A stretch of 64,000 bases of DNA from Symsagittifera roscoffensis. Taxonomy: Eukaryota; Xenacoelomorpha; Acoela; Convolutidae. Positions within the stretch are counted from its first letter, which is position 1. Every line of letters begins with the position of its first letter. The notes beneath the pieces were generated by a model that searched no databases, had not been told where the DNA came from, and was given only the letters and a program-made list of their open reading frames with translations. The DNA lies in NCBI RefSeq assembly GCF_963678635.1, contig NC_087069.1:17520660-17584659 (forward strand), read 5' to 3'. Below are positions 1 through 12,542 of this stretch, in pieces. A program made the position numbers and the translations under genes.

Positions 1-3000
1 GAGACAAGCATTCAATCAAGGTCAACCAAATTTATTAAACGATCCCATAGATATATCATACGATACATCCTAGTCACTACCTTTAACCCCCTCAACAATA
101 AAACAAGTTCCTTTACAACATTTCCACAAAATTTCCCTACAAACTTAGACGAAAGATATTGAGAAGTTTTAGCTAGTAACTAATCTCTACGATTAGATTG
201 GAACACATTCGTAGCACCTGTCACCTATTTGGTCAACATCTTGATATCAATAGATAACATAATTGGCCATTAAACAGATTACAATACAGACACGATATCC
301 ACAAAGACATACAGGAACACAATATACGGATTCTTACGCACGACAATATAACACTTAAATTTGAAACAACTGTAAAAAAACATAATTTAATCCATGATCC
401 ACTACCCCTAATTCCACCAAATATAACAGCTCAATCTTTATCTCCCCCATTTATTACAACAGAACTTATCTATAAATAGGATAGATATACAAAAAAAACA
501 CTTGAACATGTAACATCTCATAACACAGAATCAGGACTCTCTTAGTTATGTAACTTTCAGTAGTTCTTTCCATAAAACTTTTTCCCCTTGTTCTTTCAGA
601 ACCTACATCCATCAAAATCTCTCCTCTCCAACAGGACCACAAGACCTACTAGTTACACAATATGATCATGAAGAAAAAGAACAAAAAACACTAAATAGAT
701 ACACCATAAACCAAATAAACCAATGCGAATCTGAACCACTAAAAATAGAATCAACAAAAATAGTAGCAACACTCTATTCAAAAGCACGAGCTACAGCCTT
801 AAGAGGATATAAATTTACAGCGAAGCTTTCAGAAAAAATAAATACATTGTTCCCAAGTCTCGAATGGAAACAAAAATAGGCTCGACCACGAATCGTTTTA
901 CCAAAACAACATCGAAGACTCTAACATCCTAGCCCTGAAGACTGTAAAAACGAACTAAAACAATTTAAAATAACTGCGAATAAAGGCACGAGTCGTAAAC
1001 TTGTAAAGTTTCGAGTCTTTCCAGATTCTGCATATCAAGCAGAGCCTGAAAAAATCCAAGGTCAAATAAAAGACGATAAATACCCGTTGCACGGCGCACA
1101 CGGACGTTTAACTGATGATCTACACGATAAAAATTGGATAAATAACCCTTCCAAATGTAAAGCAGACACGAAATCAAACCATACCATGAAATAACGTTTT
1201 TTAATTGGAAAATTCAATGTAAAAAAGTACAATCAACACGAGATTTAAAAGACGACACTATATTATATCAAGGAAAAACGATCAAGGTTTTTGAAAAACT
1301 TACCTTCCAAAAACGATCAAGGTTTTTGCGATCTTACCACTCGAACTCAGGCAACCATTGTTTGGTTCCCTAAAGACACATGTACCACATTTCAAGCTGC
1401 TGAAATTCACGCAAGAATGATTAAATTTCATCAGAAATTCTTCACTATTTCAGTTCCGTTTGAAAAAGTAAGCTCAATAAAATAAGGTCGGAAAATGTAT
1501 AAAAATTTTGATTGAATAGAAAACAAGTTAACACGTTTTAAATTTTACCCTGAAACAGAAGTCGTTTGCAAATATACTGCACTACTTTATAAAACACAAT
1601 ACTCAGAATTTCTTGTCGAATACGAAAAAGGTTTCGATGTATAAACAGGAATATTAAATCATTAACACGGCTCAACCGTACCAAAGTTGCAACGACGTAC
1701 TATACTTGTACTAAAAAATATCACCATCATACGTTTTTGACAATAAACGATGTATTAAAAGAATCCCAATTTTCTACAAAAACACAGTAAGTTTTGTTGA
1801 CATACTTTCCAGACGCACAAATTTTTCAGTAAAAGACGTCCCATGTGGATCTGAAAACAGCCACAAATTAGTACAGCTAAACCTAAACGAAGATAAAGAC
1901 TACCTTCTCACCCACAACCTACTCTTACGCCACCATTAAAAAATTTCTCACCAGAAAGCAGCAGAGCCATCGCTCGTAACCCAAAAAAAGACTTAAAACC
2001 AATAGGTATTTTTTCCACTTCCGACATACAACATCACATTAACAGAATGCGAATTTGTCCATAGGATAAAGACAGAGTACAAGTGTACTAGAACTACTTC
2101 ACGAATGGTGACATTTTAACAAAACAATTTCACGAATTTCTTATTAAAATAGACACAACCCAAAGACAACCAATAGAATAAAATTTACATCCTTTGAAGA
2201 TATAAAAGACTACATATATTTCAACGGTGAAAAATACCGTTCACAAAATATCTCATCTATAAATGTTTTTAGAATTGCCAATCTAAAAAATAGCTTGTCT
2301 AGGATGGCTCAAAAATGGACTATATTAATTTAGTTTTTTTGGATTCTTTTCTCACTATTTAAAGGAATCTACAACACATGCGCAATACACACACAAGTAA
2401 ACAAACAAGCAAGAGTAGCACGCATTTTATTTGCAAGATTCAATACAAATCCAACACCTACAGGACCGTAATTAAAAAACTTACAAAATAACCATCCTTT
2501 ATCTTTAGTACCGCGAAACTATTGAAAAATAGCAATAACAGAGCACATCGCTCCAAGTCATAGCTACCCACAAAGTCCAGTTTCTCATTTAGTAGATCAC
2601 CAACAAAATTTTGACGACACATATGAACAGATTATAGAACAACCACGCACAACAAATTTCCGTTCTCAAAACAACCGTCTTTTTAGCCCACGATGAGCCG
2701 CCACATTGGATCCCTCAACCGTTCCATTTCCTACACATCCAACCTCCAATGTCACTCCTTTGCACTTCCCTTTCTGAGCACATTTCCTCGCTCTTACCCA
2801 CTTTCACTACTAACTCACCACGCATTGATTCGGATGATTCCACGCACACAGTTTATTAACACAATTTCTCAATTTGATAACTCCGATGTCGATGCCCCAA
2901 ATGAATTTCAAAATTCCGAACCCAGCCAATCCACTTTATCTCAACCTCCCTTCCATCCAATCCATCCTCAACTTCCCGATGAAACCTCCCCAGCCCCCTC

Positions 3001-5225
3001 TTCCTACACTGACGCAACATCAATACTCTCCCCTTTGACCAGTTATCAGCCCCCTCCCCCTATCCCTGTCACTGAAGCATTAGAAAAAGAACTAGGCAAC
3101 TTTATCACATTACAGCAACAGCTTCAAAACACTAATACACTAACACTTCATCAGCTATCACATTCGGTTTCATCCTCTGAACCCTTAAATCAAACAATCA
3201 CAACAGTAGGAAACCGTGCCCACCGAGTCTTCCAACGAAAGCATCATAGCCAACATGTTTTCTATTAACCATTACGACCACGCTATTGCAGTTTATATGG
3301 AGAAACAGCTACAGAAGATGACCCTCATTTAACCCTCATTTAACTGAAAAATTCTCAATAAAATCAAAATATGTATTAATCATTGATAGCATGAACAAAA
3401 AATTAGACAATTTTAATTCGACCGCTCTCGAAAATACTAAAGCTTATGAATCCTACTTTAATGAATTTATACTAACCTTTCACTTCCTCAGAACCAAGGA
3501 TTGTGCAATGTTCACATGAAATTTTGTTACGCACAAAATTACTTCACACACACCTACTATATTTTCATTCAACACCACTACATAACTAACAGACCAACAC
3601 AAAATCCACAGCAAAGATATACATTCATTAACTCCAAATACACATCGCCATACGTTCTAAAATGTAATTATTGTATCAAAAATACTAACACACACGACAT
3701 CCTCCGTAACTATGATCCCATCAGACAAATGTATATATTCTGCCCTCTAACCAAGTCTTTCGACATTGAAAAATCCTGCCCACTAATCATATACTAACAC
3801 ACACGAAATTCTCCGTAACTATGACCCCATCAGACAAATGTACATATTCTGCTCTCTAACCAAGTCCTTCGACATTGAAAAATCCCGCCCACTAATCATC
3901 CCCTACGAATATTACCCTCCCATCGATGTCCATATACTAGAATACATACAAAATACTAGATATAATCACAAACTATACAACTTAACCCAAAATACATTGC
4001 ATGAATTCTCACTGAATAACAAAGAGCACAACATCATCCGAGCACACGAGCTTCTATGGCCTCTTCTTCAGACTAAAAACGTCATCCGCATGCTTGCAAA
4101 ACTCCTCACTTCATCAGACACTATTCGCACTAATTTCCCTTATGGATGTTTTGACGAAGACAACCCTGTGTAGGTAAAATTTAATATTTTAAACAATAAC
4201 TAAAAGAAACCCTTTTTCATATATGTCTCATTTTAATTTTTCAGATTTCATCGTTCACTCATCTAAAACAACCAAAACAAATTGAAAATTGTAAACTCTT
4301 TTTTTAAAAAAAACTTTCCAATTCAAAGTTAATAATTGCAGTATATAATGAAAGTAGTAGTGATTCTTTTTCAAAAGCAGTATACTTTCATGTTTTATTG
4401 GAACCGAATAAAACACAAAAAAGTCAAAAAAAACCCAAAACAAAAGTTTTGACTTTTGGGAAAAGGACATTACCAAAACGAAAAAAAGAAAAAAAACCTA
4501 ATGAAAATGAAACAAAAGGTTGAGCATAAAAAGAGATTCTGCCCAAAGAGATCAGAAAATGTAACCCACTTTGGCCTCACCCACCAGAACGACGTCGCTC
4601 GCAGAACATGCCCACACCTTGCACTACGACTCTGAAATTCAATTTTTGATAAGAATGGCTCCAGAGTGAGCTACTCTTCAAATTAACTGAATTGAAACAA
4701 AACAATTTTGCTAAAATAACTAAAATTAAATCATAATTAAAAACTGATTCCACTAACAAGATGTAGATATGTAAATGCAATATGATGTAAAGTTTTATTA
4801 GAGCCCAAGTAACGAGCAGCAAAGGAGATGAAAACTCGATTACATTCGAACTCTTAAATGGCAACTCTATTTATTTTGTTGCCGTAATCACCACTCTCAA
4901 ACGATTTAAAGTATGGACTCAACATCGCAGCAAAGGAAACCCATTGAAACAGACCAATGACCATCTCGATAATGATCTCACATACCAATACTAGTCACTT
5001 GTCAATTCACACGGAAAAGTCAAACTTCATCCTGCACGTAGTGTCGCTCTAAACTTAATGAAATCGGTACATCATTCCATCGATCTGAAGTCTTGGCACA
5101 ATCACCCAAGACGATCCACGATCAACGAGACCCATTTTTGAAACACGAGAAAACGATCTTCTTCTCTCTACTCTAACAACTAATTGTCTCCTCTCTTCAA
5201 GAAGTCACTGTTCAAACTTCTAAAA
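1..5225 (+). mobile_element. Ty3/gypsy-like LTR element, 3' half, broken
   Basis: This is an old, broken copy that enters from the left edge, so its 5' half is not visible. Protein-like stretches at about 640-860 and 1320-1480 (containing VWFPKDTCTTF) and at 2560-3270 (Pro/Ser/Gln-rich) lie where an envelope-like gene would sit. A stretch at about 4040-4170 (WPLLQTKNVIRMLAKLL) recurs near 28310-28420 at the 3' end of the second element. The noncoding tail from 4180 to 5220 matches the second element at about 29250-29700, including a shared ACATCG-AGCAAAGGA block, and matches 11913-12000. Many breaks; no 3' LTR follows. Assignment to the same family as the other two copies rests on these shared blocks. 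The envelope label is inferred from position only. Confidence 0.7.
3715..3900 (+). repeat. short direct duplication inside element 1
   Basis: A stretch of about 65-90 bp is present twice in direct orientation (around 3690-3790 and 3795-3900). Both copies share the text for RNYDPIRQMYIFC and TKSFDIEKS. It is a local duplication within the fossil element. Confidence 0.7.
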
Positions 5226-6146
5226 GAAAACTACTTCACCCGTCATTCACAATATTAAAAATTTAAAAACTAAAATCTTATTGTTTTTTCAGAAAGTAAT
5301 TTTAGTTTTAAAATTGTTGTAAAAACTTTAAAAAGCGTTATAAGATTCTTCTTAAACTGTAAAGCTGTTAATCTTTTGCAAATTCAAAATTTCGAAATGA
5401 AGTAAAAAAAAATCTCTATCTACAAATTTCGGTGTACGTTTTTGGGAAAATCTTTTTTGTTGTTCTTTGCACAAAACTTTTTCAGCTCATAAGAAGCCCA
5501 AACTATCGTGAAAGAAAAACAACGACCTTAATTGAGTGTAGAAATCATTCTTGGAGGGTTTTTTTGTGTCCCGCTATTTCTTAAACTGAAATTGAAAGGT
5601 AATCCAGAAACTAAAAATTTGGTGTTCAGAGATACTTATTGTACAGTTGTGCTTTTTAATTTCAAAAATCTTAGATTTAAAAAGTAGTGAATCTTTTGTG
5701 TATAAGTTTCACTAATATTACGCTCCAGATTTCTGCAAAAATATATGAGACACAACTATTTTTTTTCTGAGTTCATAGCAAATTACTCATTAAGTTGTGT
5801 GTTTCATCTATTTTTCTTTATTCTTTTGTTTTTCCCGGATGTTTTCCCTGATTGCAGAGTTTTCTCTGGATTCTACACAACACGCAACATACACACACAT
5901 ACGCAACATACACACACATACACCCAAAAAAATGTGCATCTGATAAAGGTACAGTTGGGCATCGTAACTGACATTAAAATCTGCTTTCAATAAAATAAGT
6001 CTAACACTTTGCAGCAGGTTTGAAAAAAACCACAAACTCTGCATTTCATTGAGCTCTCCAGTGCTGCATTGTTGAAAAAAAAAGATCTAAGATCAACTGA
6101 TTTTCTTCACTCCTAAAACTCATCATCATTTATTACCTTATTTTAG
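5226..6146. other. AT-rich spacer with a short CA-rich repeat
   Basis: No gene is supported here. The stretch separates the end of element 1 from the first gene A exon. At about 5880-5922 an imperfect duplicate of a 19-bp ACGCAACATACACACAC unit forms a CA-rich microsatellite. Short open frames over it are explained by the low-complexity sequence. An upstream exon of gene A must lie to the left, but I could not pick one out. Confidence 0.5.
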
Positions 6147-7843
6147 CATCTACTTCTGCATGAGACGATTTGTGACTACGGATGTTAACATTTCTCGCGT
6201 TGCTCAGTGGAATGACTCAACAGAATTTGAGATCCTAAGTCGCTACAATTACAGAAGCATCAATTGGTACTCATTCGATGAATCTGAGCCTACAGGTAAT
6301 GTCCCAGTCTCTCAGAATCTCAGTCATCATCATTCCGAAAGAAAAATCTCACTTTTTAGAAGGCTATTTATGAGAAACCATTAGTCTCAATCCTTCATTT
6401 TCTGAAAGATCCTGAAACAATTCTGCTTTCAAACTAAAAAATCAAACTAAAACATGATTAAGTGAGTCCAAATCAATTATTATTAAGGTAATCTACTTTG
6501 CGTGAAAAAATGAGATAATTAGATATATTTTTTTCAGAATTAATCAAAAAGTAAACTTGATTAGTCTCATTATGAAACGCAAGAAAGTTTTTCACGAAGC
6601 GATAATGCGATGCAACTTTTACAATGGCTCCTTGTTGCCTCCTTGAAAAACAAAACATTTTAAAAGTTAAAACGCTTTTTAAATTTAACTTGGATTTGAA
6701 ATTTTTAAAATAACCTATTTGGAACAATAATCGCACGCTTTTCTGATTTCTATGAGCTGTAGAACGTAAAAATCAGGCAATGAATGAATCGAGACAAGCA
6801 ATGCTGTTGCACATGAAGCGTTGAAAAAAAATGTAACATTTTAGAGCTGAGTATAAAAAATTCGGTTTCCACATTTGATATAACGAGTAAAAAAGGAGTC
6901 GGAAAATTCAGGACAATCTGTTTTTTGCGATCTGTTTTTATCCTTGACAGGTTGTGAGTTTTTGAGTTTTCGATATTATTTTGGTTTTAACTAAAATTTC
7001 ATTCCTAATTAGATTTCAAGTACTCAATAATTTATTGAAACTTAAGAAATTATACATACAAAAAGATTCAAACGATGTATTAAAATAATTTATAGGGTTT
7101 TCAGAAAAACGAATTCGAACGGCGGTGGTCTAGCTTTCTTTGGGTTCTTAAAAATAAATCCATATAAGTTCTGGTGGTAACTTCCCAAATGGCATAATTC
7201 CCAAATGGCATAAAAATGGAAAATTTTCCCAAATGGCATAAATTTCAAGTTTTCATTGTTATTTAAACGTTTTCTATCAATTTCTATTTCTATCATTTTG
7301 TCAGGAACAAAAGTATGTGAACAAGATTTGGAATTAATTGCTTCCAAACAAATTTAAGCAACAGATTTGTCGAAAAAAATGACCACATGAAGCTTAATAA
7401 TAATCGCAAGCTTATGCTTCTACAAGTTTTTCACAATAAAATGTCAATCAACATTTGAATTGACAGTTTGACTAATTTTCTCACATTGTTCACGAAAAAA
7501 TGTTCTCAATTTTTCCAAAGCAACTGTTGCATGAAATTTATGCCATTTGGGAAATTTTTCATTTTTATGCCATTTGGGAATTATGCCATTTGAGACGTAA
7601 TCGTTCTGGTTAGGAAACGAAAACCAGAATCAAATGATTTTGTATTTACATTGGGTTGATATCTAGCATCTGAAATTTAAAAAAAAATAATTCCATTTTT
7701 CAGTTCGTTTGTTTTCAGCATGCTGCAAATTTCAGATCCGAACTTATGAATTGTTTGGTCAGGACTATGGAATGTCTCCTCAAGACTACATGAACAAAAT
7801 GACAGACTTTTCTAGCGATGGAAAACGCTTAAGAAACGTCAAG
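6147..7843 (+). CDS. Gene A, two internal exons (6147-6295 and 7719-7843)
   Basis: Exon 1 runs from an ATTTTAG acceptor (6146) to an ACAG/GTAATG donor (6296). It is 149 nt, begins with one base of a split codon and ends with one base. It encodes IYFCMRRFVTTDVNISR, then a QWNDS stretch and SINWYSF. Exon 2 begins after TTTTCAG at 7718 (or, in the same phase, after TTTTTCAG at 7703) and ends at AAG/GTAAGT (7844). It opens with two bases, so the two exons join in phase, and it encodes a CCKFQIRTYELFGQDYG segment ending in RNVK. Exon 1 has a same-length, same-phase paralogue at 21562-21710. I do not recognise the family. The first exon and the link to the terminal exon are missing: exon 2 ends in phase 0 while the exon at 14584 needs an upstream exon ending with two bases. 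A MITE (7176-7602) lies in the intron. Confidence 0.65.
7176..7602. mobile_element. MITE with about 70-bp inverted ends and 8-bp target duplication
   Basis: The left end (7176-7248) and right end (7531-7602) are inverted copies. Each carries the unit CCCAAATGGCATAA or a close variant three times. Directly outside both ends lies the 8-bp direct repeat GTTCTGGT (7168-7175 and 7603-7610), which I read as a target-site duplication. The outermost bases are GGTAACTTCCCAAATGG on the left and, inverted, GATTACGTCTCAAATGG on the right. No transposase is present, so it is non-autonomous. An 8-bp duplication fits hAT or Merlin; the superfamily is undecided. It sits in a gene A intron. Confidence 0.75.
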
Positions 7844-8064
7844 GTAAGTCTTAACGCCGAGGATGGTTGGTTGTCGAACGTTAGGCACTAATATCATATT
7901 GTCTCATGCACATAGCGATTTGTAATAGCGACTGAAATTCAAATTACGGTGATATGCTCTATACTTTTGCTTAAAATTATAATCAAAAACTTTCGAAGAA
8001 AAAAGAGTGAGGAAATGTGAATGTTGATTGTGACACAGTCAACGATGCAAAATCTTCCAGTTTA

Positions 8065-10590
8065 GCGAAATCCAAACAACTAGATCGGGATTGATTACCC
8101 GAGTTAACAAAATATGTTTATCAAACATATCCAAACTATGGGAAAAAATATTATCATTTACTTCTGGAGATTCAAAAACTTGTACGAAAAAAACATAAGA
8201 AGCATTTTTCTGCCGTATGGAATCGTAAGACAAACACTTTTTTCATACTATCGTAAAGTATGACAAGCATGTTTTCCATTATATCTTTCGCGTTTTACCC
8301 TGAAATTAGAATATTTAGTTTTCTCCAAAATGAGTACCAAAAGGTTAAACAGCATTGAGGCTGTAAATTAATTTAGGTTTTGATAAATACCAAGCAAGTT
8401 AAGCAGTTAAGTTTTATTTAAATTTTAAACGAAAATATAACAGTCACAGAGAACCAAGACTGGCCATGGACTAGGTTATAAGCAAAAGTTTGAACGTTTT
8501 GGAAGCAAACATTTTTTGGAGCACTCTTTCTTTTCATACAGCTGGTTTAGCGACTAAAATGAGAACCAAAACACTTCTTCCTCAGTTTTAGATTTTTAAA
8601 ATTGAAAAATGGCCTATACAGTTTTTCTAAATAAAAATGCATGGTAAGCTTTTTTTGCTTTCGTTTTTTTGCCATAAAAATCAAAATGATAATGACCAAA
8701 ATGATTTCGTTAAAAAAATTGAATGTTGAAAACAATTAATTTTACCCAAGAAGCTTTTCGGAAAGTTTTTTGTAAAAAATATTTTTCTTGAAAAAATTGC
8801 TTATTGAACAAATTTCATATGAGAATTGTTGAAACGCAATTTTTATAGAATCCATCCATGGAATTGTATTTAAATGTATCCACCCAGTTTTGCATGGACT
8901 TGTGTAATAATCACTCTTGTAAAGTTGTAAAGAGACAGTTCAGGATCTAACATTATTGATTTAGTTTATACGACCCTCAAAAAAGGTATTTTTAAGTATA
9001 TTTGTTTGAAATACTACGAGGTCAAAATTTGCTGTATTTGGTGTCTGTTTGTTCCTGGATTCCAGAAACAAGACTTTGAACATTTTCAAAAAGCAGGTGG
9101 ATTCCTTGTACAAAATATCAGTGGATTCCACGTACAAATATCTCTAACGTAAACTTTGTCGACACATTGGTTTTGTTGCGGATTCCGCAACGAGAAAGTG
9201 TAGATAGTTACAATGTGCGGATTCAACTTACAGTTGCGGATTTTGCGACAGCCTAACTTTACCAAAACATATATTAATATTTGCTCATGGATTCCACAAA
9301 CTGGTTCCGGAATCCACACATTTGGTTGCGGACTCCGCAAAGTTGCCTGTTTTTGGAGCGACTTTGAACGTAACGTAAATTTGGGTGGATACAATTCAAT
9401 ACAGTTCCATGGATGGATTCTATAAAAAATTCGTTTCAACAATTCTAAGATGAAATTTGCTCAATAAGCATTTTTTCCAAGAAAAATATTTTTTACAAAA
9501 ATTTTCCAAAAAGCTTCTTGGGTAAGTTTAATTTTTTTAAACAATTAGTTTTTTTAACAAGATCATTTTAGTAATTATAATTTAAATTTTATGGCAAAAA
9601 GCAAAAGCAAAAAAAGGTTACCATGCATTTTTTATTTATAAAAACTGTATAAGCCATTTTTCAATTTTCCAGTTTGTTATCAATTGCTATGCACCTAAAT
9701 CCAACCAGCTAGATCGGGGTTGATTACCCGAGTTGACAAAATAAATTTATCAAACATTTCCACACTATGGGAAAAATATTATCATTTATTTCTGTAGATT
9801 CAAAAACTTGTACAAAAAGCATAAGAAGCACTTTTCTGCCTTATGGAATTGTAAGAGAAACACTTTTTCCATACTATCGTAATGTATGACAAACATGTTT
9901 TTCATTATACGTTTCGTGTTTTACCCTGAAATTAAAATATTTAGTTTTCTCCAAAATGAGCACCCAAAGGTTATACAGCATTGAGGCTGTAAATTAATTT
10001 AGGTTTTGATAAATGCCTAGTAAATTAAGCAATTAAGTTTTAAAACACAACCGTCACAGAGAACCAAGACTGTTCATGGACTAGGTTATAAGCAAAAGTT
10101 TGAAAGTTTTGGAAGCAAAAGTTTTTTGGAGCAATCTTTCTTTTCATAAAACTGGTTTAGCGACTGAAATGAGAACCAAAACACTTCTTCTTCAGTTTTA
10201 GATTTTTAAAATGGCCTATACACTTTTTATAAATAAAAAATGCATTAAAACTTTTTTTTTTGCTTTTGCTTTTTTGCCATAAAAATCAAAATTATAATGA
10301 CCAAAATGATCTCGTTAAAAAAACTGAATGTTGAAAACAATTTAACTTACCCAAGAAGCTTTTTGGAAAGTTTTTGTAAAAAATATTTTTCTTAAAAAAA
10401 TGCTTATTGAACAAATTTCATAAGAGAATTGTTGAAACGCAATTTTTTTAGAATCCATCCATGGAATTGTATTGAATTGTATCCACCCAGTTTCAAATGG
10501 ATTTGTGTAGCAATCACTCTTGTAAAGAGACATTTCAGGATCTAACATTATTGTTTAAACGACCCTTAAAAGAGGTATTTTTTTAAAGGC
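8065..10590. repeat. Composite direct and inverted repeat block
   Basis: A unit of roughly 900 bp occurs twice in direct orientation, at about 8065-8997 and 9700-10590. Shared landmarks are GATTACCCGAGTT, CACTTTTCCATACTATCGTAA-like text, and GAATCCATCCATGGAATTGTATT. Between them, 9395-9668 is an inverted copy of about 8597-8905, so a long hairpin of nearly 300-bp arms centres near 9130. No transposase is visible. It could be a foldback-type DNA element plus a later duplication, or a rearranged satellite unit. The open frames here are shadows of the repeat. Confidence 0.75.
9050..9430. repeat. Cluster of GGATTCC palindromic motifs
   Basis: The loop of the hairpin block holds about ten spaced copies of a GGATTCC core in roughly 380 bp, near 9057, 9098, 9120, 9178, 9217, 9235, 9288, 9306 (inverted), 9327 and 9413. 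Several are extended palindromes such as TTGCGGATTCCGCAA. Spacing is irregular, unlike a simple tandem repeat. They may be binding sites for a protein or sub-terminal transposon motifs; function is unknown. Confidence 0.65.
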
Positions 10591-11712
10591 ATTGAATTAG
10601 TATTTGGATCATTTTTAAATCCGATGTATTCGAAGTTTGTGCGTTGTAATAAAAAATAAAAAAATTCAAGATTTGTTATTTAGTATTTCGAAAATAGAGA
10701 GTACTGATAGGATAATTGATTCTTTTAATTTCGATACGGTCATAAAAAAGCAGAGTCCACATTTTTTATAAACACTTTTGCATTGAATTAAAAATTGGAA
10801 ATATTATACAAACAAAATTTCTTTTTCATTCCGAGTTTTTTTCTTGGATGATTTTGTTTTTACTCATTCAATATAACATTTATTGGTGATTATGCTTTCT
10901 ACAATTGTCTAGCTTTGCAGATGTTGTATAAATTTTTCTCATCTTTCAAATGAAATTATATTAATTTTCTGATTTTTTTGAGCTTCCAACTAAATTTAAC
11001 TCTAATATTTAGAAAAGTGTTTCAAAAATTGTAATCATAATTAAAACTTTTTGAATTGCACAAATACCTATTGGTATTTTTGTTTTGACTTTCATAACGA
11101 AAAAAGCGGAAAATTTGTGCTCGGGGTGGTTTTTTCTTCTGACAAATTTCGAAATTTTAACTAGCCTTTTTTTGACGAAAGTTTAAAAAATCATTTGAAA
11201 GGTTTTGTTGTCCTGAGCTTAAATTGGAAAAAATATATTTTACCTGTGATCTTTTTTCGTGAAGTTATGGGGGTTTAAAGATTGTCATTTTTGCATATTT
11301 GGGACAAATAACTTGAAGTGTATTTCGCACAATTAATGCGTAAACGGAGATTTAATCCGTCTTAGAAATCGTTCCAAATTGGTCAAAGGAAGCTTAGTTC
11401 CATCCCTGATTTGTTACTGGCAGCGACAATTTATACTTTATATGGCGCAAAGGGGGATGCGCTTTTTTTTCCATTTGATTTATTACATTTAATTTTGTCA
11501 TATTATTACTAGCTCATTGAACTTAAGAGGCAGTCGGAACTCTCAGGGATTCGTCTTGATACGAGCAGTATTAAAATTATTATGACTACAATTAATCTTG
11601 CATCGCTGATTGCATCTAAATCAATTGCATCATAAGCAATTTCAACAGTAGCTGTTCTTCGCAGCTAAATTTTCTCAAAAAAATATTTTTGTCATTCTGT
11701 CAAACACCTCTC
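10591..11712. other. AT-rich spacer; fragment of a dispersed repeat at 11341-11445
   Basis: No coding signal is seen. From about 11341 to 11445 the text (TTAATCCGTCTTA, then ATTCC/GTTCCAAA and AAGCTTA) is repeated near 61247-61345 in the same orientation, which marks a dispersed repeat of unknown type. The rest is low-complexity A+T sequence running into an assembly gap. Confidence 0.55.
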
Positions 11713-11912
11713 NNNNNNNNNNNNNNNNNNNNNNNNNNNNNNNNNNNNNNNNNNNNNNNNNNNNNNNNNNNNNNNNNNNNNNNNNNNNNNNNNNNNNNNN
11801 NNNNNNNNNNNNNNNNNNNNNNNNNNNNNNNNNNNNNNNNNNNNNNNNNNNNNNNNNNNNNNNNNNNNNNNNNNNNNNNNNNNNNNNNNNNNNNNNNNNN
11901 NNNNNNNNNNNN
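11713..11912. other. Assembly gap of 200 N
   Basis: Exactly 200 N bases, which looks like a fixed-size scaffold gap and not a measured length. The join between gene A exons on its left and the LTR fragment and exons on its right therefore depends on scaffolding. Confidence 0.98.
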
Positions 11913-12499
11913 CGAGACCCACTTCTAAAGAACGAGAAATTGTACACCTTCTCTCCCGGAAGACAAGAGTTTCACAACAAGAGCAACTGTTTCTTTCTCC
12001 TCATCCACGCAGCCACTGCTTCGAAAGAATCTACTCCAAGAATCACGAAAAATCTCCATCCATTCTTCACTACAATGAAGATTAAACTGAAAACTCTCTA
12101 CGCCCCGGATGGATGGAACCAGTTTAAGACTAGTATTTATATCCAATTTTTTTTTTGATAAAACTTTCTCTGTAAAATTTTTCTGATTAACCAATCATGA
12201 TCTATAACTAACGCTTTCAATAAATTGTATAGCTAAAACTATTCATAGTTTCAGCAACAGAACAAATTAAGTACTACTTTGCAAACAGTCGTTCTTATCC
12301 AGAACAGTTCCTAATATCTTATTCCACAAATACCAGTATACACTAGATCTTTTGAAACTAAGAGATATTAGAGTAAGATTAAGATCGCTATTAGACTAAG
12401 ATGTTGCACAAAATTATTCGGCCGAAAATACGATAGCGTGACAAAAATACGGTGTACCTTATCTGAAATTACTCTATGAGTGAGCCACCACGGACATCA
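11913..12499 (+). mobile_element. Orphan 3' end and LTR of the same LTR family
   Basis: 11913-12113 matches the noncoding tail of element 1 (both begin CGAGACCCA and run into CT-rich text). It is followed at about 12114-12499 by a LTR starting TGGAACCAG. The LTR shares ACTAGATCTTTTGA, the GGCCGAAAATA block, and GGTGTACC-TATCTGAAATT with the LTRs at 21716 and 30000. The body lies across or beyond the assembly gap. It is an old fragment on the plus strand. Confidence 0.8.
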
Positions 12500-12542
12500 C
12501 TTGTTAAGTCCCCCCCATTGCAAAGGGGGAATAGTTAACAAG
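12500..12542. repeat. Short hairpin flanked by TTAA
   Basis: CTTGTTAA at 12500-12507 is the exact inverse of TTAACAAG at 12535-12542. Inside these arms a C7 run faces a G5 run around ATTGCAAA. It directly abuts the LTR end. It could be a transposon relic or a structured RNA or DNA hairpin. Confidence 0.6.

Noticed and set aside
5808-6044. Opposing open frames over 5.8-6.0 kb
   Set aside because: Explained by the CA-rich microsatellite and low-complexity sequence.
11675-11947. Open frames across 11.7-11.9 kb
   Set aside because: They consist almost wholly of N bases from the assembly gap.
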